From Peptoniphilaceae bacterium (lineage in GTDB: Bacteria > Bacillota > Clostridia > Tissierellales > Peptoniphilaceae): a stretch of 64,000 nucleotides of DNA. How positions within the stretch are numbered: the stretch's first letter is position 1; every line of letters starts with the position of its first letter. This document shows, one piece after another, positions 56,736 through 64,000 of this stretch. The stretch lies in assembly GCA_910589545.1 (NCBI GenBank), contig CAJUSY010000004.1, forward strand, positions 1-64,000, read 5' to 3'. The notes under the pieces are model-generated. The model was not told where the DNA came from. It worked only from the letters and a program-made list of their open reading frames with translations, and did not search any database. The translations under genes and the position numbers were made by a program.

Positions 56736-57563
56736 ATGAATGAGAGAGTAGTTATTACAGGAGTATGTGGAACTGTTGGCAGAGAACTTTTAAAGTATTA
56801 CATAGACAAAGATGATTATATTATAGCTGTTGATATTAATGAAAATGACATTGCAATCTTAGAAAAAAATATTAAATATGAAAACATTAAATTTATTCCA
56901 CTCGATATATATGATGAATATACACTAAATATTATCGAAAAATTAAATCCAACTGCGATCATACATGCAGCTGTACTGAAAAACACTTATTACAACGAAA
57001 TCTATAATAAGTACTATCATAATAGCAATGTCAGTGGAACAATAAAACTTATATACAGAATGATTGGTTCGAAAGATTTAAAAAGATTTATTTTTCTTTC
57101 CAGTGATGAAGCGTATAATCCAACCAATTTTTTTGGAAAAGATAAACTAGAAGTTGAAAATATTTTAAAAAAAATTAAGAAAAATGGAAAAGTAATACAA
57201 TCAGTTAGATTTCCGTTTATAGTCGAAAGTAAAGGTTCAGTTTATAATATTTTTAAGGAACAGGCTAAAAACAATTTACCACTTACGGTAACTGATAAAA
57301 ATATAAAAAAGATTGCAGCTAATTTAAGTAGTTTTATTTTTACATGGAATGATTTTTACAACAATATATGCGAAAATGGGGTATTTAACTTTGATATTGG
57401 AGAGGAAATATCTATATATAAATTAGCTAATGACATAATAAAGCAGACTAATTCAAATAGTACGATAAAGATTATTGGGCTAAGAGAAGGAGAGGTCTTA
57501 GAAAGAAACATGGTAAAATTAAACGAAAAAGAAGTTTATAATAATATTTTTAGAATATATTAA
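56736..57563 (+). CDS. NAD-dependent epimerase/dehydratase (FlaA1/CapD-like SDR)
   Basis: The start is ATG 56,736 after AAGGAG (56,720-56,725). The 275-residue SDR has the nucleotide-binding motif ITGVCGTVGRELLKYY, VDINENDIAILE, HAAVLKN and FLSSDEAYNPTNFFGKDKLE, resembling UDP-GlcNAc 4,6-dehydratases of the FlaA1/CapD type. The usual SDR Tyr-x3-Lys lies in an altered context (here N/FFGKDK), so activity is uncertain. It is shorter than typical CapD (about 330 residues). It is flanked by gene remnants, suggesting a decaying surface-polysaccharide locus. Confidence 0.65.
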   Translation: MNERVVITGVCGTVGRELLKYYIDKDDYIIAVDINENDIAILEKNIKYENIKFIPLDIYDEYTLNIIEKLNPTAIIHAAVLKNTYYNEIYNKYYHNSNVSGTIKLIYRMIGSKDLKRFIFLSSDEAYNPTNFFGKDKLEVENILKKIKKNGKVIQSVRFPFIVESKGSVYNIFKEQAKNNLPLTVTDKNIKKIAANLSSFIFTWNDFYNNICENGVFNFDIGEEISIYKLANDIIKQTNSNSTIKIIGLREGEVLERNMVKLNEKEVYNNIFRIY

Positions 57564-57640
57564 TAAATATATCGTTTAAAATTTGACGGTATAGGTATAT
57601 GAGATATTAAGATAATTTGTCAATGAAAGAATTTTCATAA

Positions 57641-57772
57641 CAAACAATACCATTTGGATTATTCGTTTTTTCGCGGGCATTTAGTGTAAAATCAATGAAC
57701 CAATATTTATTTATTGGTATTGGAGTTGTTGCTATATCAATGGTTGCAAAGAAAATTTATATAAAAGGTTGA
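57641..57772 (+). pseudogene. C-terminal remnant of a membrane protein
   Basis: An open frame of 43 codons without a start follows a stop codon: TIPFGLFVFSRAFSVKSMN, then a hydrophobic helix (YLFIGIGVVAISMVAKKIYI) ending KG. It looks like the last segment of a membrane protein whose 5' part has been lost. The family cannot be named. It could be chance. Confidence 0.3.
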
Positions 57773-57800
57773 TTTACTAAATTTTAGAATAATAAAAATA

Positions 57801-57843
57801 AAACCAAGAATGTATTGGATTATTAATACGTTCTTGGTTTTTT
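57801..57843. terminator. Bidirectional terminator before the M42 peptidase gene
   Basis: AAACCAAGAA pairs with TTCTTGGTTT, extended by a partial GTATT/AATAC inner stem, with a T run on the plus side and A/T on the other. It ends the minus-strand peptidase gene. Confidence 0.8.
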
Positions 57844-57862
57844 ATTTAAAGTAAGATAAAAT

Positions 57863-58894
57863 TTATTTCTTATCTTCGATGTATTTAATACACAAATCGA
57901 TAGATGCTTGTAATCCTTCTTGGTGAGTTCTTTCCATTGCGTGTGATGCATCAACTCCAGGACCAATTAAAGCAACTCTCAAATTATAGCCTGCTGCTAA
58001 TGCTGCTGATCCGTCTGAACTGTAGAATGGGTAGATGTCAACTGCATGAGGAATATTATTTTCTTCACAAATTCTAACCAATCTTTCTTTTAATTCCAAA
58101 TCGTAAGGGCCTGAAGAATCTGCTGCACAGATAGTTGTTTTAAATTCAGAAGATGTTTGTCCATCTCCAGGAGCAGCCATGTCTACAACGATGAATTCGT
58201 CAGTTTCTTCTGGAATTCCGTAGCATGCACCGTGGCCAACTTCTTCGTAGTTTGAAATGAAGAAGTTAAGAGTGTGTTTTGGAGTGATGTTGTTTTCTAC
58301 AAAATATCTTACTGTTTCGTACAATACATATACACAAGCTTTGTCGTCTAAGTGTCTTGATTTTACGAATCCACTTTCTGTTAATTGTGTTCTTGAATCT
58401 AAATAGATAAAATCACCGACGTTAATTCCAAGTTTTTTTACGTCTTCAGCTGATTCAACCTTTTCGTCGATTCTGATTTCCATTGTCTTGGCATTTCTTT
58501 CGTTGCTTCTAGTTTCTGGTCCGTAAACGTGAACTGATTGTTTGTCGTTTAAGCAAGTACCAGTGTATTTTTTGCCAGACATTGTTGAGATAGTTACATA
58601 TTCATTTTCAACAGAGTTATATGCGTATCCACCAACCAAGAATGTTTTTAATCTTCCGTTTGGTTTGATTTCTTTAACCATTAATCCCAATGTATCTACG
58701 TGGGCTGCGAATGTAGATTGTTTTTCGTCAGTTTCACCGCGAAGAGTTACAACCATTGCGCCTTTGTTAGTAAAGTTGATTTCAACTTTTCCTAATTCTT
58801 CAAATTTTTTTCTAACTTTTTCCATAACGGCTTTAGTGTCGCCAGATGGGGAAGAAGTCATTAAAATTTCTTGTAAAAAATCTAAATTTTCCAT
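57863..58894 (-). CDS. M42-family metalloaminopeptidase
   Basis: A 343-residue co-catalytic zinc peptidase of the glutamyl aminopeptidase/FrvX type. Metal ligands and catalytic residues are visible: AAHVDTLG, RHLDDKACV, NYEEVGHGA (Glu-Glu), VVDMAAPGDG and the C-terminal DASHAMERTH. AGGAGG precedes the ATG. It is a cytosolic housekeeping peptidase, transcribed alone. Confidence 0.92.
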   Translation of the reverse strand: MENLDFLQEILMTSSPSGDTKAVMEKVRKKFEELGKVEINFTNKGAMVVTLRGETDEKQSTFAAHVDTLGLMVKEIKPNGRLKTFLVGGYAYNSVENEYVTISTMSGKKYTGTCLNDKQSVHVYGPETRSNERNAKTMEIRIDEKVESAEDVKKLGINVGDFIYLDSRTQLTESGFVKSRHLDDKACVYVLYETVRYFVENNITPKHTLNFFISNYEEVGHGACYGIPEETDEFIVVDMAAPGDGQTSSEFKTTICAADSSGPYDLELKERLVRICEENNIPHAVDIYPFYSSDGSAALAAGYNLRVALIGPGVDASHAMERTHQEGLQASIDLCIKYIEDKK

Positions 58895-58994
58895 ATTGAG
58901 AACCTCCTAAAATATATTTTTATAATATCATAAATAAACACATTGTTTCAATTATTTGAGCTCATAGTTAATATTTTCGTTAATGATTACGAGA

Positions 58995-60509
58995 TTAATT
59001 GGTTTTTAAAATTTTCACAGTGAATGTTTCGTTTGAATACACTATTTTAATTTTATAATTCATATCTTCAAGTAAGTTTTCGACGATATACATTCCAATT
59101 CCTTTAGATTTATTTTTTGTGGATGATACGAAAGGGTGTGTGATTTTATTTAAAAGATTTTTATCTACAGTTGTAGGATTGTTTGAAATCTCAATAACAT
59201 CATTAAAATCGCAGCATATGTTTCCTCCGAAATCTGTGTATTCTATTGCGTTTTTTAGTAAGTTATCAAAAATTATTCTGAAATGGTCATAATCTACTAT
59301 GTCGGATTTTTCTCCATTAATAGTTACTTTCAAATTTTTCTCAGCTATTAAATCATGATGATTTTTAACGGATTCTTTCATTATCTCTGATAATTTCAAA
59401 TTTTCCATTATCGGATTTTCATCAATTTTATTCATGAATAATAAATCATCTATTAGAATTTGAATTTGGTATAATTTTTTCCTAAGTTCTGGCAAGTACT
59501 TGTCGGTATCTTCGTATTTTCCTATTTTTTCAATCATACTATCATTCAATAAAATAGCAGTTTGAAGAGGTGTCTTCAATTCGTGAGATGTAGATTTGAT
59601 GAAGATTTCTTTTTTCTTCGTGTTTTTTTCTAATATTTTATAATTCTCAGTTAGTGTTTCGTACAGTAATTTCAAGTTATTAGAAAGTTCTTCGATCTCA
59701 TCGTTAGTATGAATTTCCAAATCATATTTGGCGTTTTTTTTGTTTTTGGATACTTTAGTGAAATTATTCATCTTTAGAATTGGTTGTGTTATTGATTTTG
59801 AGTAGATTTTATTTAGTAAGAACACTATCATTACTATAAGCAAGAAAATCACAGGAAATGCAGAAATCACAGTAGATTTTATATCGGAAATGCTGTTAAA
59901 TATATAAGGATATATAGAAACATAAGTTCCTTCAGAATGTTTTGATATTAAAATAAGATTAGTAGCGATAGAATCTTTTGTTTTGGACTCTGCTTTAATT
60001 AGTATTGAATTATTCTTTCTTTTAATACTAAAAGTGTCTTTTGATACATTATTGATATTACTGTAACTATCAATTATAACGTATTTTTCTAGTTCTTTTT
60101 TTGCTTCTTTTATTAAAGGGTTTATTAATCTTTCAGAATATTTAGAATTTATCTCTTTAAACTCATCGGTTTCAAGAGAGCGTAAAAGATTTTTTATATT
60201 TTCATTTTTAACTGTCATACTTAAATTAAATCGCAGACCTGAAAACACAACTTTATCTTTTCCTTTAGGAATAAAATATGAATACATACCCTCTTTTGCG
60301 ATTTCATTTAGATTATTGTAATTTTTGTTTTTTATAAATGAATCATGAACTGATGATGCAATATTCTCTGCTGATTCTATTTTTTTTTCTAAGTATACAT
60401 TGGGCATATAAAAAGCCATATAGGAAAATATAATAGTACATATCAAGAGAGTGAGGATGATATTATAGAGAAAATTTTTTGATGAAATATTTAATTTAGG
60501 CTTCTTCAT
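58995..60509 (-). CDS. Sensor histidine kinase
   Basis: A 504-residue membrane kinase: first membrane helix at residues 13-34, an extracytoplasmic sensor domain of about 180 residues, second helix (AFPVIFLLIVMIVFLL), HAMP-like linker, dimerisation helix with the phospho-accepting His in STSHELKTPLQ near residue 310, then an ATPase with N-box DNLLKNAIEY and a GIGMYIVENLL glycine box. It overlaps the response regulator by 14 bp. The adjoining ABC-2 transporter suggests sensing of a membrane-active compound. Confidence 0.9.
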   Translation of the reverse strand: MKKPKLNISSKNFLYNIILTLLICTIIFSYMAFYMPNVYLEKKIESAENIASSVHDSFIKNKNYNNLNEIAKEGMYSYFIPKGKDKVVFSGLRFNLSMTVKNENIKNLLRSLETDEFKEINSKYSERLINPLIKEAKKELEKYVIIDSYSNINNVSKDTFSIKRKNNSILIKAESKTKDSIATNLILISKHSEGTYVSIYPYIFNSISDIKSTVISAFPVIFLLIVMIVFLLNKIYSKSITQPILKMNNFTKVSKNKKNAKYDLEIHTNDEIEELSNNLKLLYETLTENYKILEKNTKKKEIFIKSTSHELKTPLQTAILLNDSMIEKIGKYEDTDKYLPELRKKLYQIQILIDDLLFMNKIDENPIMENLKLSEIMKESVKNHHDLIAEKNLKVTINGEKSDIVDYDHFRIIFDNLLKNAIEYTDFGGNICCDFNDVIEISNNPTTVDKNLLNKITHPFVSSTKNKSKGIGMYIVENLLEDMNYKIKIVYSNETFTVKILKTN

Positions 60510-61164
60510 TTAACTTATACCCCGCTCCTATAACTGTTTTAATAAAGTCTTTGGGTAGTTTTTTCCTCAAATTTTTTATATGGGAATCTATAGTTCTACT
60601 GCTTCCATAAAAATCTGTGTTGTAGAGAGAATTAATGAGATTTTCTCTTGAAAATACTTTTGTTGGATTGTTTAGAAACAACGACATAATTTGAAATTCT
60701 GTAACTGTTAATTTCAAATCCATTCCATTGTATAATACACGAAAACCTTCTTCATCTAACGATAATCCCACCTGTGAAGTGTTTTGTGAAAAACTTCTTC
60801 TTTTCATTATCATTTCTAGTTTTTTAATCAATAGTATTGGCTGAACTGGCTTGACAATATAATCGTCACAATACAGATCAAAAGCACTAATTTGAGTATT
60901 TAAATCGTCAAGAGCAGTCAGCATCAATACGTTTGAGTTTGATATAGACGGGGTATTTCGTATAAACCTTAATACATCTATTCCGCAGCTTTCTCCTTCG
61001 ACCATAATATCTAAGATGATAGCATCAAAACTATTACTACTTAAAATTTTAATCGCTTCATCGCCATTTGAACTTTGACACACATCAAATCCAGCTATTT
61101 TCATGTATTCGGTTAAAATCTCTCTTATTTGCAATTCGTCTTCTAAAAAGAATATTTTTTTCAT
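60496..61164 (-). CDS. OmpR-family response regulator
   Basis: 222 residues: a receiver domain with Asp52 in AIILDIMVEG, acidic FLEDE, MLTALDD and VKPVQP, then a winged-helix output domain (LTVTEFQIMSLFLNNP, FYGSSRTIDSHIKNLRKKL). It is encoded first, overlapping the kinase. It probably controls the ABC-2 transporter genes lying 52 bp upstream on the same strand. Confidence 0.93.
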   Translation of the reverse strand: MKKIFFLEDELQIREILTEYMKIAGFDVCQSSNGDEAIKILSSNSFDAIILDIMVEGESCGIDVLRFIRNTPSISNSNVLMLTALDDLNTQISAFDLYCDDYIVKPVQPILLIKKLEMIMKRRSFSQNTSQVGLSLDEEGFRVLYNGMDLKLTVTEFQIMSLFLNNPTKVFSRENLINSLYNTDFYGSSRTIDSHIKNLRKKLPKDFIKTVIGAGYKLNEEA

Positions 61165-61215
61165 ACCATCACATCCTACAATAATTATATAATAAGTTGA
61201 TAAAAAATGTAGTTG

Positions 61216-61968
61216 TTAGTTCGATTTGCGTTTGTTTTTGTAAATAGAAATAGCAAATAATACTAATGATAATAAGACTAATACGATTAAAGATTGAAAG
61301 AATGAATAGTTTAATTTTGCTCCTTTTGCTACTTCATTCACATATTCTACAGAAGAAAAGTGACTAATTGGAATTAATTGTGCAATCTTTTTCATTCCTT
61401 TTGGCATATCTTCTACTTGAATCCCCATCATTCCTCCAAGTATCATACTCAAAAAGTATATTCCCATTGAAAGGGAAAAAGAAATAGAGAATTTTTTAAA
61501 GAATATACATATAGAATATCCTATAAAAAAAGAAGCAACAGCAATCAAAGTTACAAATCCTGTGTGTTTTATTATTGATATTAAAGGAATATTAACACCT
61601 AAAGCGTATTTCATAACCCCAAAATAAAAAATATTACATACAGTCCAGAATAAATAATAGACTATAAATTTGTATTTTGCCATTGATAAATGATTAATTG
61701 AAAACAAGTCTAACCTATCATAGACACCTTCTTCCAAATCTTTAGCAAATAATGCTGATAATCCAACTAAGAATATAGAAAATGGGCTTATAATACTAAT
61801 ACTTAAAACTATGCTTCTTTTTACCTCATCAATGAGAGATGCAGGAATATCTTTGAGTCCCGATATTACTAGAAATGACATCAATATTGGAAATACCATT
61901 CCGAAAAATAAACTTGTAAAGTTTTGTAAAAGTAACTTTGTTTCAAACTTAAAAATGTATTTGTTCAT
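61216..61968 (-). CDS. ABC-2 type permease
   Basis: A 250-residue membrane protein with six hydrophobic segments and the ABC-2 layout (FGMVFPILMSFLVI at the N-terminus; central MAKYKFIVYYLFW; C-terminal LIVLVLLSLVLFAISIY). Its start overlaps the ATPase stop (TAATG). With the ATPase it would export or extrude an amphipathic compound. Confidence 0.85.
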   Translation of the reverse strand: MNKYIFKFETKLLLQNFTSLFFGMVFPILMSFLVISGLKDIPASLIDEVKRSIVLSISIISPFSIFLVGLSALFAKDLEEGVYDRLDLFSINHLSMAKYKFIVYYLFWTVCNIFYFGVMKYALGVNIPLISIIKHTGFVTLIAVASFFIGYSICIFFKKFSISFSLSMGIYFLSMILGGMMGIQVEDMPKGMKKIAQLIPISHFSSVEYVNEVAKGAKLNYSFFQSLIVLVLLSLVLFAISIYKNKRKSN

Positions 61969-62831
61969 TATTTTGCTCCTTCCTTCTTCAATGCATTAAG
62001 AACTGTAAGTTCAATAGAATCATTCAAACGTTCGAATTGTTGATTATTATCCACAAGAGTGGATATCAATTTTTTCTCTGTATTTATATCATGAAATCCT
62101 GCAGCTATTTTGTTTTCCATTGCTTCTAATCTTATATCTTTTGGTATAAGTGATTCTGTTATGCTGTTTTTTTCGGTTAAAATAACTGAACTTGTACAGT
62201 ACTTTAAGAACATCTCTCTTTTTTTTCCATAGAAAAGAACTTTTCCTTCATGTAAATACAACAACTTATCACAAATATCCTCTAATTCTTGATAATAATG
62301 ACTAACCATGAGGATTGTTGTCGACTTGTCTTTGTAGTATTCTACTATTTTTTCCATTAATGATTGTCGACTCACAAAATCTAGCCCTGTTGTTACCTCA
62401 TCAAATATAGTGACTGGAGAATTTTGCCACATAACCAAAATTAAAGTGAGTTTTTGTTTTTCTCCACCAGATAATTTTTTAAATGATTTATGAAGCAATT
62501 TTTCGAAATCGAAAAACTTTATTAAATCCATCAAATTTGGATCTGATTCTATTTTTTTATTAGTAATCATTTGAATAATATCTTTTGTTTTTACCGTTTC
62601 TGAATAATTGTTAAACTGCATGTGAACTGCAATTTTTTCTTTTGGGATATCACTTGAAATGCTTCCACTATAATTAACTAATCCCAAAATTGCCTTAATT
62701 AACGTGGATTTTCCGGCACCATTTGATCCAATAATTCCTATTTTATGAGCATCTTCTAGGACGATTTCATCTTTAATATCAACAGCTATTTTGTCTTTGT
62801 ATTGAACTTTAACGTTATTTAATTTAATCAT
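61968..62831 (-). CDS. ABC transporter ATPase
   Basis: The start is set at the ATG ending at 62,831, with AAGGAGGAG upstream; an in-frame ATG 18 codons earlier has no site. 287 residues: Walker A GSNGAGKST, signature LSGGEKQK, Walker B VTIFDEVTTGLD and H-loop VSHYYQE. Glu in Walker B is intact. It is the first gene of the four-gene minus-strand group (ATPase, permease, regulator, kinase). Confidence 0.92.
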   Translation of the reverse strand: MIKLNNVKVQYKDKIAVDIKDEIVLEDAHKIGIIGSNGAGKSTLIKAILGLVNYSGSISSDIPKEKIAVHMQFNNYSETVKTKDIIQMITNKKIESDPNLMDLIKFFDFEKLLHKSFKKLSGGEKQKLTLILVMWQNSPVTIFDEVTTGLDFVSRQSLMEKIVEYYKDKSTTILMVSHYYQELEDICDKLLYLHEGKVLFYGKKREMFLKYCTSSVILTEKNSITESLIPKDIRLEAMENKIAAGFHDINTEKKLISTLVDNNQQFERLNDSIELTVLNALKKEGAK

Positions 62832-62936
62832 AAGCTCCTCCTTGTTATCTATATAATAAAATGCGGGTGTGGATTTAAAGTGCATTTGGTATATAATTTA
62901 GGTAAATTATTATGATAAAATTAATTGAGGTGAAAA

Positions 62937-63434
62937 ATGAAAGGATATTTTGCATCACATTTCTTCAACGACGCTATGTTTCGTTGGACTGAAGATTTGG
63001 CGAGATTTATAGAGAAAGAAGTGGACATTGATTTGTATGTGCCACAACGAAATGATTCGATAAACAACAAAAAAGACAATGATGCTACAATTACTGACAT
63101 CGACATCGCAAGAAATGACATGAAGAAGTTAAAAGAAGCAGATGTTTTAATAGCTTGTCTTGATGGATTGTCGATTGACGATGGAGTTGCAGGAGAAATC
63201 ATGGCTTTTTCTGTGATGAAAGATTACGAAGAAGAATACAAGTTGACTGACAAGAAAAGAATTATAATTGGATTTGTGACAGACATGAGGTACTTGGGAA
63301 CTGGAGAGAACAAATTATACAGAAATCAAATGATAGTCGGTCAAGTTAAAGACAAGGGATATTTCATTGTGGGCTATCCAAATACAGACGATTACAAAAA
63401 CAAAATCGTGAATATTATTAAAAGAGAATATTAG
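62937..63434 (+). CDS. Nucleoside 2-deoxyribosyltransferase-like protein
   Basis: A 165-residue protein with the NDT fold pattern: N-terminal GYFASHFFNDA, VPQRND, then DIARNDMKKLKEADVLIACLDG, where the conserved Asp and DG segment form the nucleoside site, and a Glu in VAGEIMAFSV that fits the catalytic position. The family exchanges nucleobases or hydrolyses nucleosides and nucleotides. The substrate is unknown. GAGGTG precedes the ATG. It is transcribed divergently from the ABC ATPase. Confidence 0.8.
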   Translation: MKGYFASHFFNDAMFRWTEDLARFIEKEVDIDLYVPQRNDSINNKKDNDATITDIDIARNDMKKLKEADVLIACLDGLSIDDGVAGEIMAFSVMKDYEEEYKLTDKKRIIIGFVTDMRYLGTGENKLYRNQMIVGQVKDKGYFIVGYPNTDDYKNKIVNIIKREY

Positions 63435-63657
63435 AGAGAAAAAGCATTTATATTATAAGTAGCAAATGTTGTAGACAAACCTTCATGCCCGAATATCTAG
63501 ACTACAAAATTTGTTGATTTCTAAATCTCAAAATCCTAAAATCGCAAGCACACTTCGTTCATGCGGTGCGATTTTTTGACGGATTTCTTCGATTTGAAAT
63601 CAAATCAAATTTTTCCGTATGATATTCTTAGCATGAATGGTTTGCTACTTTTTCTCT
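63435..63657. repeat. 223-bp interrupted inverted repeat between NDT-like gene and purA
   Basis: The left arm has AGAGAAAAAG (63,435), GTAGCAAA (63,459) and CCTTCATGC (63,480), separated by inserts of 14 and 13 nt. The right arm, 63,631-63,657, carries the complements of all three blocks almost contiguously. Between them lie a terminator-like hairpin (63,538-63,577) and an AAATC-rich palindromic segment. It may be a structured RNA or a non-autonomous element. No coding frame is seen. Confidence 0.45.
63538..63577 (+). terminator. Terminator-like hairpin after the NDT-like gene
   Basis: AAAATCGCA (63,538-63,546) pairs with TGCGATTTT (63,567-63,575), with T residues after. It lies about 100 bp after the stop, inside the larger inverted repeat. 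Confidence 0.7.
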
Positions 63658-63799
63658 GAAAATTAATTTTAATCACAGATAACGGGAAGAGTTTATAATA
63701 TAAAATTTTCACTTGATCTATAATATTATTGAAAATGTAGTTTCAAAATCACAAATTGGACAAATTACCTGTTTTTTACTGTTTTAAAATCAGTTAATA

Positions 63800-63808
63800 T
63801 GGTATAAT
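63800..63808 (+). promoter_or_regulatory. Extended -10 promoter of purA
   Basis: TGG-TATAAT with TATAAT at 63,803-63,808 and no strong -35. It lies about 65 bp before the purA start. Confidence 0.5.
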
Positions 63809-63873
63809 TAGTAGTTGTGATTTGTAGTTAACTTAACAGTTAAATGAATCTAATAATTTGAAAGGAAGTTGTT

Positions 63874-64000
63874 ATGAATAAATTAGCGATAATTGGTGCA
63901 CAATGGGGAGACGAAGGTAAGGGAAAGGTTGTAAATTACTTTTCACAATTTAGTGATATTATTGTAAGATCTTCAGGTGGTGCCAACGCAGGACATACTA
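63874..64000 (+). CDS. purA: Adenylosuccinate synthetase (5' part; runs off the window)
   Basis: The 42 visible codons include the diagnostic GTP-binding loop [19 protein letters not shown] and [10 protein letters not shown]. The enzyme joins IMP and aspartate using GTP in AMP synthesis. AAAGGAAG precedes ATG 63,874. The frame is open at the right edge. Confidence 0.95.
   Translation, partial: MNKLAIIGAQWGDEGKGKVVNYFSQFSDIIVRSSGGANAGHT

Overview
The window is AT-rich, low-GC Gram-positive DNA with purine-rich ribosome binding sites and sigma-A-type promoters. The chromosomal part (about 49.7-64 kb) carries purA, an M42 aminopeptidase, a two-component system next to an ABC-2 exporter, and wecB/wecC. 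It looks like a Tissierellia-type anaerobic coccus; Finegoldia magna is my best guess, held with moderate confidence because no rRNA or other marker is present.

Region 1 (1 to about 49,686) is most of an integrative conjugative element (ICE) of the Tn1549/clostridial CTn type whose left end lies outside the window. Backbone genes are a DUF4366 membrane protein (partial), topoisomerase III, a 3,641-residue methylase/SNF2-helicase protein with a TnpV gene overprinted in another frame, an OB-fold protein, relaxase and MobC on the minus strand, a palindrome-rich probable oriT, a sigma-like regulator, a TnpW-like peptide and three consecutive large serine recombinases. Two toxin-antitoxin modules ride on it. 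One is a type III ToxIN-like system (promoter, two RNA repeats, terminator, toxin; 2.3-3.0 kb). The other is an RnlA/RnlB-like pair in which the HEPN toxin is fused to an RNase H1 (47.7-49.6 kb), next to the right end.

The main cargo (18.0-41.2 kb) is a metallophore locus resembling equibactin of Streptococcus equi ICESe2 and the pyochelin/yersiniabactin family. It encodes a DtxR-type regulator, type II thioesterase, Sfp-type PPTase, aryl-AMP ligase, two NRPSs (ArCP-Cy-A-PCP, then TubC-Cy-A[MT]-PCP-TE), a saccharopine-dehydrogenase-like reductase, an alpha/beta hydrolase, an AraC regulator, an ECF importer (S, T, dual-ATPase A), a YbtP/YbtQ-like ABC pair and a MATE pump. The A-domain residues fit cysteine at both modules, the first module has no epimerase, and no salicylate synthase is present. 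A near-consensus promoter with a DtxR-like operator over its start point precedes the biosynthetic genes.

The right ICE junction sits inside the Walker A codons of a lactococcin-972-type ABC ATPase gene, leaving a 5'-truncated remnant (49,687-50,238). Beyond it are a 128-bp mini-element sharing a 31/32-nt repeat with the ICE, a Glu/Lys-rich surface protein, and a glycosyltransferase-wecC-wecB group for UDP-ManNAcA.

A minus-strand operon of three small paralogous peptides (55.36-55.93 kb), driven by a perfect consensus promoter, appears undescribed. It is followed by gene remnants and an SDR gene, the M42 peptidase, the HK/RR/ABC group, a deoxyribosyltransferase-like gene, a long interrupted inverted repeat and the start of purA.
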